DNA of 64,000 nucleotides from CAVYXK01 sp963772445 (GCA_963772445.1 CAVYXK010000013.1:806001-870000); one strand, 5' to 3'. Positions 1 to 9,258 are shown, counted from the first letter of the stretch. Made by a program: numbers and translations. The notes: generated by a model not told the origin, from the sequence alone.

Positions 1-120
1 GGGCGACGATGTATTGCGCCGGCAGCTTTCGCAATGACAATGGACGACCTGCAATGGTACACCTGATACCGCGAAGGCGATATCGCCGCAGAGACAATGA
101 CCGGTCAGACGGCTCATCAT
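1..120 (-). CDS. GFA (CENP-V/GFA) family protein, N-terminal part, runs off window
   Basis: The first 40 codons of a leftward gene are visible; the rest lies outside the window. They contain the GFA zinc motifs: GHCLCG at residues 7-12 and HCHCESCRR at residues 28-36, as in glutathione-dependent formaldehyde-activating-type proteins. A strong purine-rich ribosome binding site (AGGAGAAG) lies just upstream of tandem ATG codons ending at position 120. The GFA fold binds zinc and often small thiol adducts; the substrate cannot be deduced. The glutathione reductase nearby is compatible with a thiol-related role, but the two genes are on opposite strands. Confidence 0.85.
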   Translation of the reverse strand, partial: MMSRLTGHCLCGDIAFAVSGVPLQVVHCHCESCRRNTSSP

Positions 121-349
121 TAACTTCTCCTGTGAAGGCTGGGTTCCCGGTTCGGGGATGCCTCGATAATGACGCTTCGGTCCACGCCGGAGCGACCTTG
201 CTCTCATACCTGAATTTATACCAACCGCTCTTGCGGTTGACTCGCCATGCGCTCCGGGTAGGGCGGAAAAGCGAAGCGCATTCCGCCGCCTTTCGCCGTG
301 CAAGGGTCAACATCAAAGGCACCAGGTATTATATATAGCTCACATCGGC

Positions 350-600
350 GTGCTGACGAACGCTGCTGTTGGGCCCGGCAAACCCTTGCTGCTGGTGGCC
401 ATGTGCCTGGCGGTGCTGCTGGCGCAGGTCGATACGTCGGTGGTCAAACCTGGCGATCCATGCCATCGACGCGCCCGGCTTGCGGGCGGCCATGCTCATG
501 GGCGGCGCGGTACAGCTTGCGGGCGCCGGCGCCGCCTGACTGCTGGCCGGCTAATGGGCCGCAAACGCTTGCTTTTGCGGGCCGCGGCCCCATAGCTTCG
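350..600 (+). pseudogene. MFS drug-efflux transporter remnant (EmrB/QacA-like N-terminus)
   Basis: The first 30 or so residues read like the first transmembrane helix of a 14-TM MFS exporter (KPLLLVAMCLAVLLAQVDTS). The usual continuation, NLAIHAID, is present in another frame. A later piece reading LMGRKRLLLRA resembles the loop 2-3 motif of the family. Stops and frame changes follow, and the gene is lost before the glutathione reductase begins. No functional transporter could be made. It is one of many decayed genes here. Confidence 0.6.
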
Positions 601-625
601 CCACCCTCCACAGCAGGAGCGAGGC

Positions 626-1993
626 ATGGATTTCGACCTGTTCGTCATCGGCGGCGGCTCGGCCGGCGTGCGGTGTGCACGCATTTCCGCCGGGCATGGC
701 GCCCGGGTCGGCATCGCTGAGGAACGGTTCTGGGGCGGCACCTGCGTCAACGTCGGCTGCGTGCCGAAGAAGCTGCTGGTGCAGGCCGGCGAGTACGGCG
801 GCTGGGCCGACGATGCCGCCGGCTTCGGCTGGGAGATCCGCAAGGGCCCGCACGACTGGGCGAAACTGATCGCCGCCAAGGACCGTGAGATCGGGCGGTT
901 GTCCGGCATCTATCGCCGCCTGCTCGACGGCGCCGGTGCCACCGTCTTCGAGGCGCGCGCTCGGTTCCTGGACGCGCACACTCTGGATGTCGGCGGGACA
1001 CGCGTCACCGCTGAGCGCATCGTCATCGCCACCGGCGGGCATCCGGTGCGGCTGCCGATCTCAGGGGCGGAGCTTGGTATCGTCTCGGACGACGCGTTCT
1101 ATCTGCCGCGCATGCCGAAGCGGGTGGCGGTGCTGGGCAGCGGCTATATAGCGGTCGAGTTCGCAGGGATTTTTGCGGCGCTGGGCGCCGAGGTCGATCT
1201 GGTGTTCCGCCAGCCACTGCCGTTGCGCGGCTTCGACCACGACCTGCGCGAAGGGGTGGCGGAGGCGCTCGGTGCGCAGGGCATTGCACTGCATCCGAGC
1301 TCTCTTCCAACGCGAATCGAAGCAGACGGAGAAGGTCGACGGCTGATCTTGGGCGAGGATCACGCGATTCGCACCGACCTCGTATTCTTCGCCACCGGCC
1401 GCCGGCCGGCGACCGCGGGAATGGGGCTGGAGGCGGCCGGGGTGGCGACGGATGCCGATGGTGCGGTGGTAGTGGACGAGCACCTGCGCGCCAGCCAACC
1501 GACCATCTTCGCCATGGGCGACGTGACTAACCGGCTGAATCTGACGCCGATTGCGACCGCCGAGGGGCATGCTCTGGCGGATTCGCTGTTCGGCGGGCGA
1601 CCTCGCCGGATTTCGTTGGAGAACGTGCCGACCGCGGTGTTTTCTACGCCGCCGGTCGCCACGGTGGGGCTGACCGAGGAACAGGCGGCGCTCCGAGGGC
1701 CGGTCGACGTTTATATCACGAGGTTCACACCAATGCGGCACACGCTGAGCGGGCGCGCGCGCAAGTCAATGATGAAGCTGGTGGTGGACCAGAGGACGCA
1801 GCGCGTCGTCGGCGCGCATATGCTGGGCGAGGACGCGCCGGAGATCATGCAGGGGTTGGCGATCGCGCTGGTGATGGGCGCCACGAAGGCCGATTTCGAT
1901 CGCACGATCGGTATCCACCCGACGGCCGCCGAGGAATTCGTGACGTTGCGGACGCGCACGCGGGTGGCGGGCGTGGCCAAGGCGGCGGAGTAA
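626..1993 (+). CDS. gor: Glutathione-disulfide reductase
   Basis: A 455-residue class I pyridine nucleotide-disulfide oxidoreductase of normal length. It carries the FAD dinucleotide motif GGGSAG at residues 9-14, the redox-active pair in GGTCVNVGCVPKK (Cys40 and Cys45), an NADPH-binding region starting VAVLGSGYIAVEFAG, and the C-terminal dimer-interface motif HPTAAEEF with the active-site histidine. The cysteine spacing and C-terminus fit glutathione reductase better than lipoamide dehydrogenase or mercuric reductase. It would reduce GSSG with NADPH in the cytoplasm. The ATG at 626 follows a GGAGCGAGG ribosome binding site. The frame is intact, unlike its neighbours on both sides. Confidence 0.93.
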   Translation: MDFDLFVIGGGSAGVRCARISAGHGARVGIAEERFWGGTCVNVGCVPKKLLVQAGEYGGWADDAAGFGWEIRKGPHDWAKLIAAKDREIGRLSGIYRRLLDGAGATVFEARARFLDAHTLDVGGTRVTAERIVIATGGHPVRLPISGAELGIVSDDAFYLPRMPKRVAVLGSGYIAVEFAGIFAALGAEVDLVFRQPLPLRGFDHDLREGVAEALGAQGIALHPSSLPTRIEADGEGRRLILGEDHAIRTDLVFFATGRRPATAGMGLEAAGVATDADGAVVVDEHLRASQPTIFAMGDVTNRLNLTPIATAEGHALADSLFGGRPRRISLENVPTAVFSTPPVATVGLTEEQAALRGPVDVYITRFTPMRHTLSGRARKSMMKLVVDQRTQRVVGAHMLGEDAPEIMQGLAIALVMGATKADFDRTIGIHPTAAEEFVTLRTRTRVAGVAKAAE

Positions 1994-2028
1994 CGGCGCG
2001 GGCTACCGCGCGACGGTGGAAGTAGGGC

Positions 2029-2230
2029 ATGCCTGTCGATCCTGGCTCTTGCCGCGTCCTTATTCTGGCTGCCGGACAGGGGCGGCAGCTCGGTACGAAT
2101 GTGCGGCCCAATGCGCTTCTGGGCTTTGGGGGCGGCAGCCTGCTTGCGCGACATTGCTGTGATGATCGGCTATCGCGCCAAGCAATTTCAGGCTGAAGTC
2201 GCTAGCCTGCAGAGCAGCCTTCAGGGGCGA
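2029..2230 (+). pseudogene. Sugar-phosphate/choline-phosphate nucleotidyltransferase fragment
   Basis: From the ATG at 2029 the translation reads RVLILAAGQGRQLG, then RPNALLGFGGGSLLARH. This is the N-terminal signature of NTP_transferase enzymes (LAAGxGxRL...PKALLxFxGxSLL). The catalytic Arg of GxGxR and the Lys of PKALL are both changed (Gln and Asn). After a frame change the text continues as DIAVMIGYRAKQFQAEV, the next conserved strand-helix of the family. The rest of the gene is missing and the PhyH remnant follows at once. Such enzymes make CDP-choline or NDP-sugars. This copy is dead. Confidence 0.6.
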
Positions 2231-2234
2231 ACGC

Positions 2235-2706
2235 ACTGCTGGGTGGCGAAGCGGTGCTATTCAAGGATAAAATCAACTTCAAGCTCCCGGGTGGAGGCGG
2301 GTTCAAGCCGCATCAGGATCAGCAGGCGGGCTAGACCGCTTATGCCCCCTTATTTCTCATCGTCATGCTCAGCATCGACGGGTCAACGATCCAGAATGGC
2401 TGTTTGGAAATCGCCGCCGGCCTGCACAAGGCGGGGATGATCAGTGACGAATGGCGGCCACTCGAGGCCGAGGGGCTTGGCCTCGAACCGGTGCCGACAG
2501 CGCCCGGTGACGTGATCTTCTTCGACAGCTTCGTGCCACATGCATCCGGTCCGAACCGGACGAAGTCGCCGCGGAGGATTCGGTAGGTCACGTACGCGCC
2601 GGCGAGATATGGGGACCATCGCACGCGCTATTTCGCCGACAAACGGCGTGACTTCCCGCCCGACATAGAACGCGAGCCGGGAAGGACCTACACATTCCGG
2701 GTCTGA
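2235..2706 (+). pseudogene. Phytanoyl-CoA dioxygenase (PhyH) family remnant
   Basis: Three pieces in different frames together give a Fe(II)/2-oxoglutarate oxygenase of the PhyH type. About 2242-2330 reads LFKDKINFKLPGGGGFKPHQD, which holds the iron-binding HxD motif. About 2365-2580 reads INGCLEIAAG-like text and then PGDVIFFDSFVPHAS with the distal histidine. About 2610-2706 reads TRYFADKRRDFPPD and GRTYTFRV before the final TGA. Stops and frameshifts separate the pieces. With the nucleotidyltransferase fragment in front, this may once have been a lipid or phosphonate-type modification pair, but that is speculative. Confidence 0.7.
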
Positions 2707-2836
2707 GCGCTGCTGCGCTGAGGGCCCGCCGAGAAACAAACGAATCGTCTTGTGGCGTCCGGTCGTCCAATACATCAGTGCCCGCACGGGCAGCGCCACA
2801 CACGATTTTACTTTCCGCTAGCTCTACGCCATGGCC

Positions 2837-3220
2837 CTATGATCCGCGACGTTGCCGCGGCTGGAACGCCAGGCCAAGTTGAACGGCGACGCCGTGGAGC
2901 CACCTGTCGTTCGTCCAAAGCGCCGTCCCGGTGGTTAGCCTCGCTCCGGCAAGCAGATGCGCATCGACATATCCTATGCCGCGCCCGAACAAGGCATGGC
3001 GGTCGATGAAATGCAGCACTTCTGCATCGGTGGCGACGCTCGCGCGCGGCAAATCCGTCAGGGCGTTCAAGATGACCTCGCGCTGACGAAGATGGCCCAA
3101 GGCGAGCTCACCGACAATAAAAGGATGCATCAGAACCATGTCGGTGTTGAGCAGGCTGGTCAGAACCGTATCGCTCGCGCGAAGATGGTCAACCCAAACC
3201 GAGGTATCCACCAGGATCAC
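2837..3220 (-). CDS. vapC: VapC-type PIN-domain ribonuclease toxin
   Basis: A 127-residue PIN-domain protein of normal VapC length. The acidic residues that bind the metal are all present: Asp5 in VDTSVWVDH, Glu38 in VGELALG, Asp86 in YVDAHLL and Asp105 in WTNDRW. It would cleave RNA unless bound by the antitoxin encoded just upstream. Its ATG overlaps the antitoxin stop by four bases (ATGA), the usual arrangement for translational coupling. The frame is intact, so the pair is probably still functional and could help stabilise this decaying region. Confidence 0.9.
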   Translation of the reverse strand: MILVDTSVWVDHLRASDTVLTSLLNTDMVLMHPFIVGELALGHLRQREVILNALTDLPRASVATDAEVLHFIDRHALFGRGIGYVDAHLLAGARLTTGTALWTNDRWLHGVAVQLGLAFQPRQRRGS

Positions 3221-3414
3221 GTTGCGGTCGACCGTCGCCGCGAAGGCGCCTCCAGGCCGGGTTCGCTGCCGCCCAGACGCGCCAGCCGCCGCGCGCTCTC
3301 ACGCTCTATGAGAGCCTTCAGCGCTTCGCGGACCAAGCTGGACTTCTCCTTCAGGCCGGTGAAGGCCTGAGCTTTGGCCACGAGGTCATCATCAAGGGCG
3401 AGCGTCGTACGCAT
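3217..3414 (-). CDS. vapB: VapB-type antitoxin
   Basis: A 65-residue protein that starts MRTTLALDDDLVAKAQ, the ribbon-helix-helix DNA-binding N-terminus typical of the VapB family that pairs with VapC. The C-terminal half is charged and Arg/Glu-rich and would wrap the toxin. A GGGAG ribosome binding site precedes the start. A palindrome about 30 bases upstream is a candidate for autoregulation. The gene overlaps vapC by four bases. Confidence 0.88.
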   Translation of the reverse strand: MRTTLALDDDLVAKAQAFTGLKEKSSLVREALKALIERESARRLARLGGSEPGLEAPSRRRSTAT

Positions 3415-3445
3415 CTGTAAAATCTCCCTGCCGGCACGGTAATAT

Positions 3446-3457
3446 CATCATTTGATG
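3446..3457. promoter_or_regulatory. Candidate vapBC operator palindrome
   Basis: CATCA-TT-TGATG is a perfect short palindrome 32 bases upstream of the vapB start, where a ribbon-helix-helix antitoxin would be expected to bind to repress its own operon. The palindrome is seen; its function is inference. Confidence 0.4.
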
Positions 3458-3678
3458 TCGGCTTCAATGCCTACACAGTGCCAACGCCGCCAGACCCGCC
3501 GGCGGAAGCGTGGCTCCGGATACTCTGTCGCGGCTGTCGGAAGCGGCGGAGCGGCAGTCCGCCGAAATAGCTTTCGTCATCTTTCGTTTTCTTTCGCAAA
3601 AGACGGCTGTTCTAAGCCACCCCCATGGCAGAAGGTTTCGTCACCACCCGCTTGCATCCGCCAACATTCGCGCTTAAG

Positions 3679-3690
3679 GTGTAGCCCAAG
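3679..3690 (+). repeat. Arm-type direct repeat at integrase end of island
   Basis: GTGTAGCCCAAG lies 30 bases before the integrase start and is followed directly by a second partial unit, GTGTAGCCCC. The same 12 bases recur at 12489-12500, also preceded by a similar unit. Repeats of this kind sit near the att sites of P4-type integrases and are likely integrase arm-binding sites. That role is inferred from position and repetition. Confidence 0.5.
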
Positions 3691-3720
3691 GTGTAGCCCC
3701 AGGGGAAAGGGGAAGGCAAC

Positions 3721-4948
3721 ATGGCACGACTGAATGCGCTTGCGCTCCGGCGGATCAACAAGCCGGGCCGGTATGCGGATGGCGGCCGATCCGGGCTTTA
3801 TCTCAAGATCGGCCCCACTGGCGGCCGGAGCTGGCAATTTCGCTACCGTCGCGGCCCCAAGACGGTGTGGCTTGGCCTCGGCGCCGAGCCGGACGTTGGC
3901 CTCGCTGATGCGCGGGAGAAGGCGCGGGAGTGGCGGAAGGTGCTGGCGAGCGGGCTTGATCCACTGAGCGAGAAGCGCAAGCGCGAAGCGGAGGCCAAGG
4001 CGGCACAAGCCGCCATGTCCTTTCGCGCCGTAGCCGACCTTTACCTTGCGGCGCACTCGCCCGGATGGCGCAACCCGAAGCATCGCCAGCAGTGGGCACA
4101 ACACGCTGCGCGATTACGTGCTGCCGGTGATCGGCGACATGACGATTGCCGCCGTGGATACGGGGGCCGTGATGAAGATCGTGGAACCGCTGTGGCGCGC
4201 AAAGGCCGAGACCGCATCACGCGTGCGCGGACGTATCGAGAGCATTCTCGATTACGCCAAAGCTCGCAACTGGGGTAGCGGCGAAAATCCGGCGCGATGG
4301 CGCGGCCATCTCGACCACCTCTTGCCCGCCCGCTCCAAGGTGCAGCGGGTGGAACATCATGCCGCGGTGCCGTGGCGCGAAATCGGCGGCCTTATGGAGA
4401 AGCTGACCGAACAGAGCGGCGTGAGCGCGACGGCGCTGCGGTTCGCGATCCTGACGGCCTGCCGGAGCGGTGAGGTGCGTGGCGCGCGCTGGCCGGAAAT
4501 CGACATGCAGAACGCGATTTGGACTGTCCCGGCCAGCCCATGAAGGCGGGCCGGGAACATCGGGTGGCACTCAGTGACGCGGCCATGGAGATTATCCGTG
4601 CCGTAGAACGGCTCAGGTGCGGCGCTGATGCCCTGGTGTTCCCCGGCGGCAGGACAAGTGCTCCGCTGAGCGACGTAGCCGTCAGCAAGGCTCTGCGCAC
4701 CGCTTGCGCGGGGAATGCCACGGTGCACGGCATGCGGAGCGCGTTTCGCGATCGGGCCGGTGAAGCGACCAGCGTTCCCGCGCGAAGTGATCGAGATGGC
4801 TTTGGCGCATCGCGCCGGCGACGCGGCCGAGCAAGCGTACGCGCGTGGCGATCTGTTCTAGAAGCGGCGCCTGCTCATGCAGGCATGGGCGGAGTTCTGT
4901 TCGCGCCCGGCACCGGCCGGCGAGGTGGTGCCGCTGCGGGCCGCATGA
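3721..4948 (+). pseudogene. P4-type tyrosine integrase (DUF4102 N-terminus), broken
   Basis: Read across frames, the product is a roughly 410-residue integrase. It has an N-terminal DUF4102 arm-binding domain (MARLNALALRRINKPGRYAD...), a core-binding domain (about 4085-4330), and a catalytic domain with the first catalytic Arg in LTACRSGEVRG and the HGMRSAFRDRAGE box. Frameshifts near 4100, 4540 and 4785 and an in-frame TAG near 4858 (in the sequence that should read DLFEKRR) destroy it. The final AWAEFC...PAG tail and TGA are still recognisable. Such enzymes integrate islands at tRNA 3' ends. This one can no longer act, so the island from here to about 12.6 kb is fixed. Confidence 0.88.
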
Positions 4949-5971
4949 CCGCTCATCGCTGACCGCGCCCAGCGGACAACGATGCAACTCGCGCATCCAT
5001 TTGGCCCATAGGGGCGGCAACTCACGATGCGCGCAGAACGCGCACGAAGTATCTTCGTCCAGGTCCGGCATTGCGTCACCTCGCTTGTCGGATCGGCGCG
5101 GCCGGTGTTGGGAGCACCGCCGCGCCATCGTCAGGCCCTGGAGCTCGGTGAAACAGCCATGGCCGAGGTGCTCGCCCGCTTGGCCGCCAGTAAGGCGGTG
5201 GCGAAATTCGCCCGGCAACTGGCACGGAAGGCCAAACTGACGCGTAAGCCTCTGCGCGAGACGGCGCTGGCGACGATGTGGCACCATCCCACGGCACGGC
5301 CGGTCCTGGAGCAGATGCTCCAACTCCCGGAAGGCCCTTGCTTCTCGATAGTGTTTGAGCAGCTCGATCGCAACGAAGACCTGGTCCGCGCTTGGTTGCT
5401 GGCTACTCTGCACGACGAAACGATATCGCACACGGTCATGCGCACTATATTCATTGGATTCTTGATCCATGTTCGCGGGAAACGCTTCTCAGCCTTGCAC
5501 CGAAGCTCCAATGGTGCCTGGTTCCTCCCTTCTTTCGAGCAAAGAAGTTCACTGATAAGAACCGTCCAGCGTACGTGCTGACATCCCGTGAACTCAACAC
5601 CTATGCCCGTGTCTTTTGGGAAATCGCGCACGCCATTTCTAATCTGTCGCTCTGGGTGGAGCGTCAGCACGCTCCGCCATCACCCTATATACATCCTCAG
5701 CCAAGTGCCTTGCCGTATAAGGCCCCAGCCCCCCGTACTCGCGGAGGATCGAAGCGCTGACCTCGATCATAGCGTTCGTGACAGGCCGGCGACTGACGAG
5801 ATCGAGATCACGCCCGAGACTGGATCGTGCAGGGTTTCAGGCATGAAAAGGCCGAACTTGTACGCGCTGCGCTTCGGACAACGCTCGGTACCATATCAAG
5901 ATTTCGTCCTTAAGGGAGACGCACCGTCTCCGATATTCGTTTATCCTATCTCGAGAGTGCCGAGTTCTGGG
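4949..5971. other. No recognisable gene
   Basis: About one kilobase between the integrase and the next leftward gene. Open frames exist on both strands, for example a rightward one at 5027-5581 and a leftward one reading CAFCAHRELPP near 5040, but none resembles a family I know and none has clearly better coding signals than its opposite strand. It may hold degraded island cargo. Confidence 0.4.
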
Positions 5972-6355
5972 TTACTTCCTGGCGGCCTGTGACTTGCGCT
6001 CGTAGTCGTCAAGCCACTGCTCAGTGAGCCGGTCGAGCTCCTCGAGCTGGCGTTCGGAGTAGGATTCCGGCGCAAAGCCCTCGAGCCACCCGACCACGTG
6101 AGTTTCGATCAAGTCGCGCGGCACGTCCGGATGCTCGGCATGGATGCATTCTGCCGACTGCTCGATCGACAGCCGTTTCCCGTCGTCCCAGACGATCTTG
6201 CGCCGTTTGGGGTCAACGTCGGCATTATCCAGTGCGGCGAAGACCAGATCGAGCGCGTAGACCGAGCGTTCCCCCTCGGACGAGCCCATCCATTCGAGGA
6301 AGGCGTCAGTGAACGGGTTGTTCTCGAAGGGGTGTTTTGCGCGTCGCTTGCCCAT
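5972..6355 (-). CDS. Conserved-looking hypothetical protein, 127 aa
   Basis: The protein is acidic, helical and free of membrane segments or signal peptide. It begins MGKRRAKHPFENNPF and ends in a charged helix (ERQLEELDRLTEQWLDDYERKSQ). I do not recognise the family. It lies 22 bases downstream of the DUF6788 gene on the same strand, so the two may be co-transcribed, away from the divergent transposase. It could be a passenger of that element or older island cargo. Confidence 0.5.
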   Translation of the reverse strand: MGKRRAKHPFENNPFTDAFLEWMGSSEGERSVYALDLVFAALDNADVDPKRRKIVWDDGKRLSIEQSAECIHAEHPDVPRDLIETHVVGWLEGFAPESYSERQLEELDRLTEQWLDDYERKSQAARK

Positions 6356-6377
6356 CGGATGAGGATAGCACCGCGGG

Positions 6378-6695
6378 TCATTGCCGTCGCAAGGCTCGCT
6401 TCATCATCAAGCGGCTCTGCTCGATGCTCAAGGCGATCCACTGGGCGGTGAGCGCCTTGAAGCGCTTATAGTTGCGGATCTCACGCCGCACCTCGGGCAG
6501 ATAGTCGCGCGGAACATATTCGGTCCGGCTCCTCATCTGCCGCGTGTAGCTGAGCTGGTAGTAGGGTCCCCTCCGGTTCTCTGGATCCTTGTACTGGCGG
6601 GTGAGCGATCCGGGCCGCATGTCTTCAATGCCGGCCAGCTGCGCCTTGATGCTTCCAACGCGCTTTCTGATCACTGCCAGGCGTTTGTTTGTCAT
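6378..6695 (-). CDS. DUF6788-like small protein beside transposase
   Basis: A 105-residue basic protein. It has an N-terminal helical segment (KRLAVIRKRVGSIKAQLAGI) and then a conserved-looking block, GSLTRQYKDPENRRGPYYQL, followed by a Tyr-rich stretch and a second basic helix. This pattern matches the DUF6788 family, which in my recollection often accompanies transposases. The gene is transcribed divergently from the transposase with only 53 bases between starts; that gap contains the inverted pair AGCATA...TATGCT, a possible shared operator. Function is unknown; a regulatory or accessory role in transposition is inference. Confidence 0.6.
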   Translation of the reverse strand: MTNKRLAVIRKRVGSIKAQLAGIEDMRPGSLTRQYKDPENRRGPYYQLSYTRQMRSRTEYVPRDYLPEVRREIRNYKRFKALTAQWIALSIEQSRLMMKRALRRQ

Positions 6696-6748
6696 AGGTT
6701 TAGCATACCAGTGCTATACTATGCTGGCAACAGAATCGAGAGGGTCCG

Positions 6749-8149
6749 ATGCCGCTGTGGATGCCCTGGTGGAACGCGATTTGGCTGCTGCGTCCGGCGT
6801 TCTCGCGTCTGCGCACCTTCCTGTGGTTCGCCACCGCCGTGGCAGGCTTCACGGTGCGGACGGAACTGCTGGGCGTAACCAGCCTCGTGCGGGCGCTGAA
6901 GCTCGAGGCTCGCTTCTACAACAAGCTCGTCGATCACTTTCACAGCCCCGCCGTGAAGCTCGATCGGCTCGCGGCGCTGTGGACCCAGGTGGTGCTCCGG
7001 CTATTCCCGCAGCCGCTGCGCATCAAGGGAAGGTGTGTCGTGGTCGGCGACGGCATCAAGATCCCCAAGCGCGGGCGCAAGATGCCGGCGGTCAAACTCC
7101 TGCATCAGCAGTCCGAGTCGAACACCAAGCCCGAATTCATCATGGGACATTCCCTCCAGGCTGTGAGCGTGCTCGTTCAGGCCGCAGCCAGCGTCTTCGC
7201 CGTGCCGCTCGCCATACGAATCCACGAAGGGTTGGTGTGGTCCAATCGCGATCGCCGCACCCTGCTCGACAAGATGCTTGCGCTCCTCGGGATCGTCGCC
7301 ATCCCAGAACCCTTCTACTTCGTCGCCGACGCCTACTATGCCGCGCGCAAGATCGTCACCGGCCTGCTCGAGGAGAACAACCACCTGGTCACGCGGGTGA
7401 AGTCCAACGCCGTCGCCTACACTGCTCACCAGCAGTGCGGCCCGCGGAAGAGAGGTCGGCCCAGGGTCTATGGCAGGAAGGTCAAGCTCAAATCCCTGCT
7501 GGAGGACCCCAAGGGCTTCCAACAGGCCGAAAGTCCCGTCTACGGCGAGCACCAGGTGATCATCCAGTATCGGGTCCGCGACCTGCTATGGCGCCCGGCC
7601 GGTCAACTCGTGCGCTTCGTGGCGGTAATTCATCCAGTAAGAGGCTCGTGCCTCCTGATGTGCACCGACACCTCTTTGGAGGCTATCGAGATCATTCGCC
7701 TGTACGGTCTGCGCTTCAAGATCGAGCACACGTTCAAGCAGGCGGTGCGGCTGATCGGTTCGTTTACCTACCATTTCTGGATGTCCGACATGAAGCCGCT
7801 CCGCCGCCGCAGTGGCAATCAACATCTCCATCGTAAGTCGCCGGAATACCGCAACGCCGTCAAACGCAAGCTCCACGCCTACCACGTCTTCATCCAGGCG
7901 GGTGTCGTCTGCCAGGGACTACTTCAGTATCTGGCCGTCGCCTTCCCTCAGCTCGTCTGGAATTCCTTCGGCTCCTGGCTGCGAACCATTCGGCCCGGCA
8001 TCCCGCCCTCGGAGCTGGTCGTGGCCAATGCCCTGCGCCAGAGCCTGCCGGAATTTCTCTTGAATGCCACCCCGAGCAACACCTTCGCGAAATTCGTCAT
8101 CGAACGACAGGACACCAATAAAATGGAGGCCTTCCGCCTAGCCTCCTGA
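6749..8149 (+). CDS. DDE transposase, IS4/IS701-like group
   Basis: A 466-residue intact transposase. DDE-like segments are visible: VVGDGIKIPKRGRK (first Asp), YFVADAYYAARK (second Asp) and YGLRFKIEHTFKQ (Glu in the last block, with the following helix). The central insert has a basic RGRPRVYGRKVKLK tract. The group assignment is by general resemblance and could be off. Its 3' end abuts the truncated leftward gene at 8150-8675, whose reading frame runs into the transposase tail in antisense. This suggests that the element inserted into that gene. Confidence 0.8.
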   Translation: MPLWMPWWNAIWLLRPAFSRLRTFLWFATAVAGFTVRTELLGVTSLVRALKLEARFYNKLVDHFHSPAVKLDRLAALWTQVVLRLFPQPLRIKGRCVVVGDGIKIPKRGRKMPAVKLLHQQSESNTKPEFIMGHSLQAVSVLVQAAASVFAVPLAIRIHEGLVWSNRDRRTLLDKMLALLGIVAIPEPFYFVADAYYAARKIVTGLLEENNHLVTRVKSNAVAYTAHQQCGPRKRGRPRVYGRKVKLKSLLEDPKGFQQAESPVYGEHQVIIQYRVRDLLWRPAGQLVRFVAVIHPVRGSCLLMCTDTSLEAIEIIRLYGLRFKIEHTFKQAVRLIGSFTYHFWMSDMKPLRRRSGNQHLHRKSPEYRNAVKRKLHAYHVFIQAGVVCQGLLQYLAVAFPQLVWNSFGSWLRTIRPGIPPSELVVANALRQSLPEFLLNATPSNTFAKFVIERQDTNKMEAFRLAS

Positions 8150-8675
8150 GCCGAAATTCCTCCGGAACTCTGGACTCGCGAGATCCTATCAAGCTGGTCT
8201 TTTAATCGTGTTATAGGCCGAGCCTCTAGGCCAAAGCCCAGCAGCCTGCCTTCCGCCTCGACGCGAAATTGGTATGCCTCGTTATCCTCTTCCGACCAAA
8301 ACCAAACATCATGCACCGCGCGATTGCGTACATTCGTGTATCCCCGCGCGTCTTCAGCGAATTGATTGACTCTTTTAATTAATTCGGTTCCGCCTGTTGA
8401 CTCAACCAATTAAGAATCGTGGTTATTGCCTGTACGCGAGGACGTATCCCTATCATCTGAGCCGTGATCGCAGGCCCGCTTGAACCAGAGCTGTTGCTCA
8501 TTTCCCAAATGGCAGCATCAAGCGTTAACTCGATATGCGCTTGGGTAGCTGCAATCCGTGCAGCTAAGCGGTAGTGCTCTGCAAGGGCCGGATGATCAAT
8601 TACAAACGGTTTGCCATCGACTACAAACGAATAGGTTGCCGCTGGTGTGGATGGTTTCGAGGATCTTCTCGCCAT
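8150..8675 (-). pseudogene. Truncated and frameshifted hypothetical gene
   Basis: The start at 8675 (MARRSSKPSTPAATYSF) leads into a helical domain ending ILNWLSQQAEPN. A one-base shift at about 8400 then joins to TELIKRVNQFAEDARGYTNVRNRAVHDVWF and a strand-rich tail. The segment RNRAVHD resembles HEPN-like RNxxxH helices, so the intact ancestor may have been a HEPN-domain protein; the match is weak. The 3' end is lost where the transposase block begins. The gene is broken twice. Confidence 0.55.
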
Positions 8676-8690
8676 GCTATCCTCCCTGCC

Positions 8691-8975
8691 ATGAGCAATC
8701 AGGGAAGCGACGCCCAGCAACGCGAGCGCGACAGACTCCTGCTCCGGCTGCTGAAAACCCCTCCCCAGCCACGCCCAAAGCGGAAGCGCAGCGAGGAAAC
8801 CTCACAGAACCGTGAAATTGAGTTGAGTCCGCCCAACGGCAGACGGCCGTCCAGCCGTCTTTTTTTCCGCCAGCGCGAAAAGGCGCGCGCCTTCTGCTTA
8901 ATCCCGGCACGCGCTCTGGGCATCTTGCAACGTCGCGAGGTTGCCTTGCCATGTATCAGCCATCGCCGACTGTGA
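8691..8975 (+). CDS. Small basic hypothetical protein, C-terminus uncertain
   Basis: The ATG at 8691 gives MSNQGSDAQQRERDRLLLRL followed by LKTPPQPRPKRKR. The second half looks like the small basic LLKxPPxPxPKRK proteins found in phage and island contexts. A clear hairpin plus T-tract terminator lies inside the reading frame at 8841-8866, so the real end may be earlier and a frameshift may have extended the frame. The gene is divergent from the broken gene at 8675. Confidence 0.4.
   Translation: MSNQGSDAQQRERDRLLLRLLKTPPQPRPKRKRSEETSQNREIELSPPNGRRPSSRLFFRQREKARAFCLIPARALGILQRREVALPCISHRRL
8841..8866 (+). terminator. Intrinsic terminator
   Basis: A perfect 7-bp stem (AGACGGC/GCCGTCT) with a 6-base loop is followed by six further T residues. 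This is a textbook Rho-independent terminator for rightward transcription and probably ends the small gene at 8691. Confidence 0.75.
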
Positions 8976-9258
8976 GGCGATACCGAGCAACCATGCCGCG
9001 ACTAAGCGAACGAATCCAGGTGTGATGCTGCGAGCACTACGCGCGTCATCCGGAACCGATTTGCCTCCACAAGATCGGGCCAGCGGGCCTGGCGTACTCG
9101 GCGATCCCGCCATGTCGCCACTGCTAGTCGAACCAGCGCCCGTCCCGCAAAGCAGCGGAGGAGGGCGAGATGTGGTCGGCCACAACGCTGGCATTTTCCT
9201 CCAAAGCTGGGCACAATGCCCTAGCGCTGCGGCGCACGCTCAGAAGGATACGCCGCCC

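Noticed and set aside
5027..5760. Rightward open frames at 5027-5581 and 5392-5760 and a leftward one with paired cysteines near 5040 as genes.
   Set aside because: No family resemblance, no convincing ribosome binding site, and strong competition from opposite-strand frames of equal quality.
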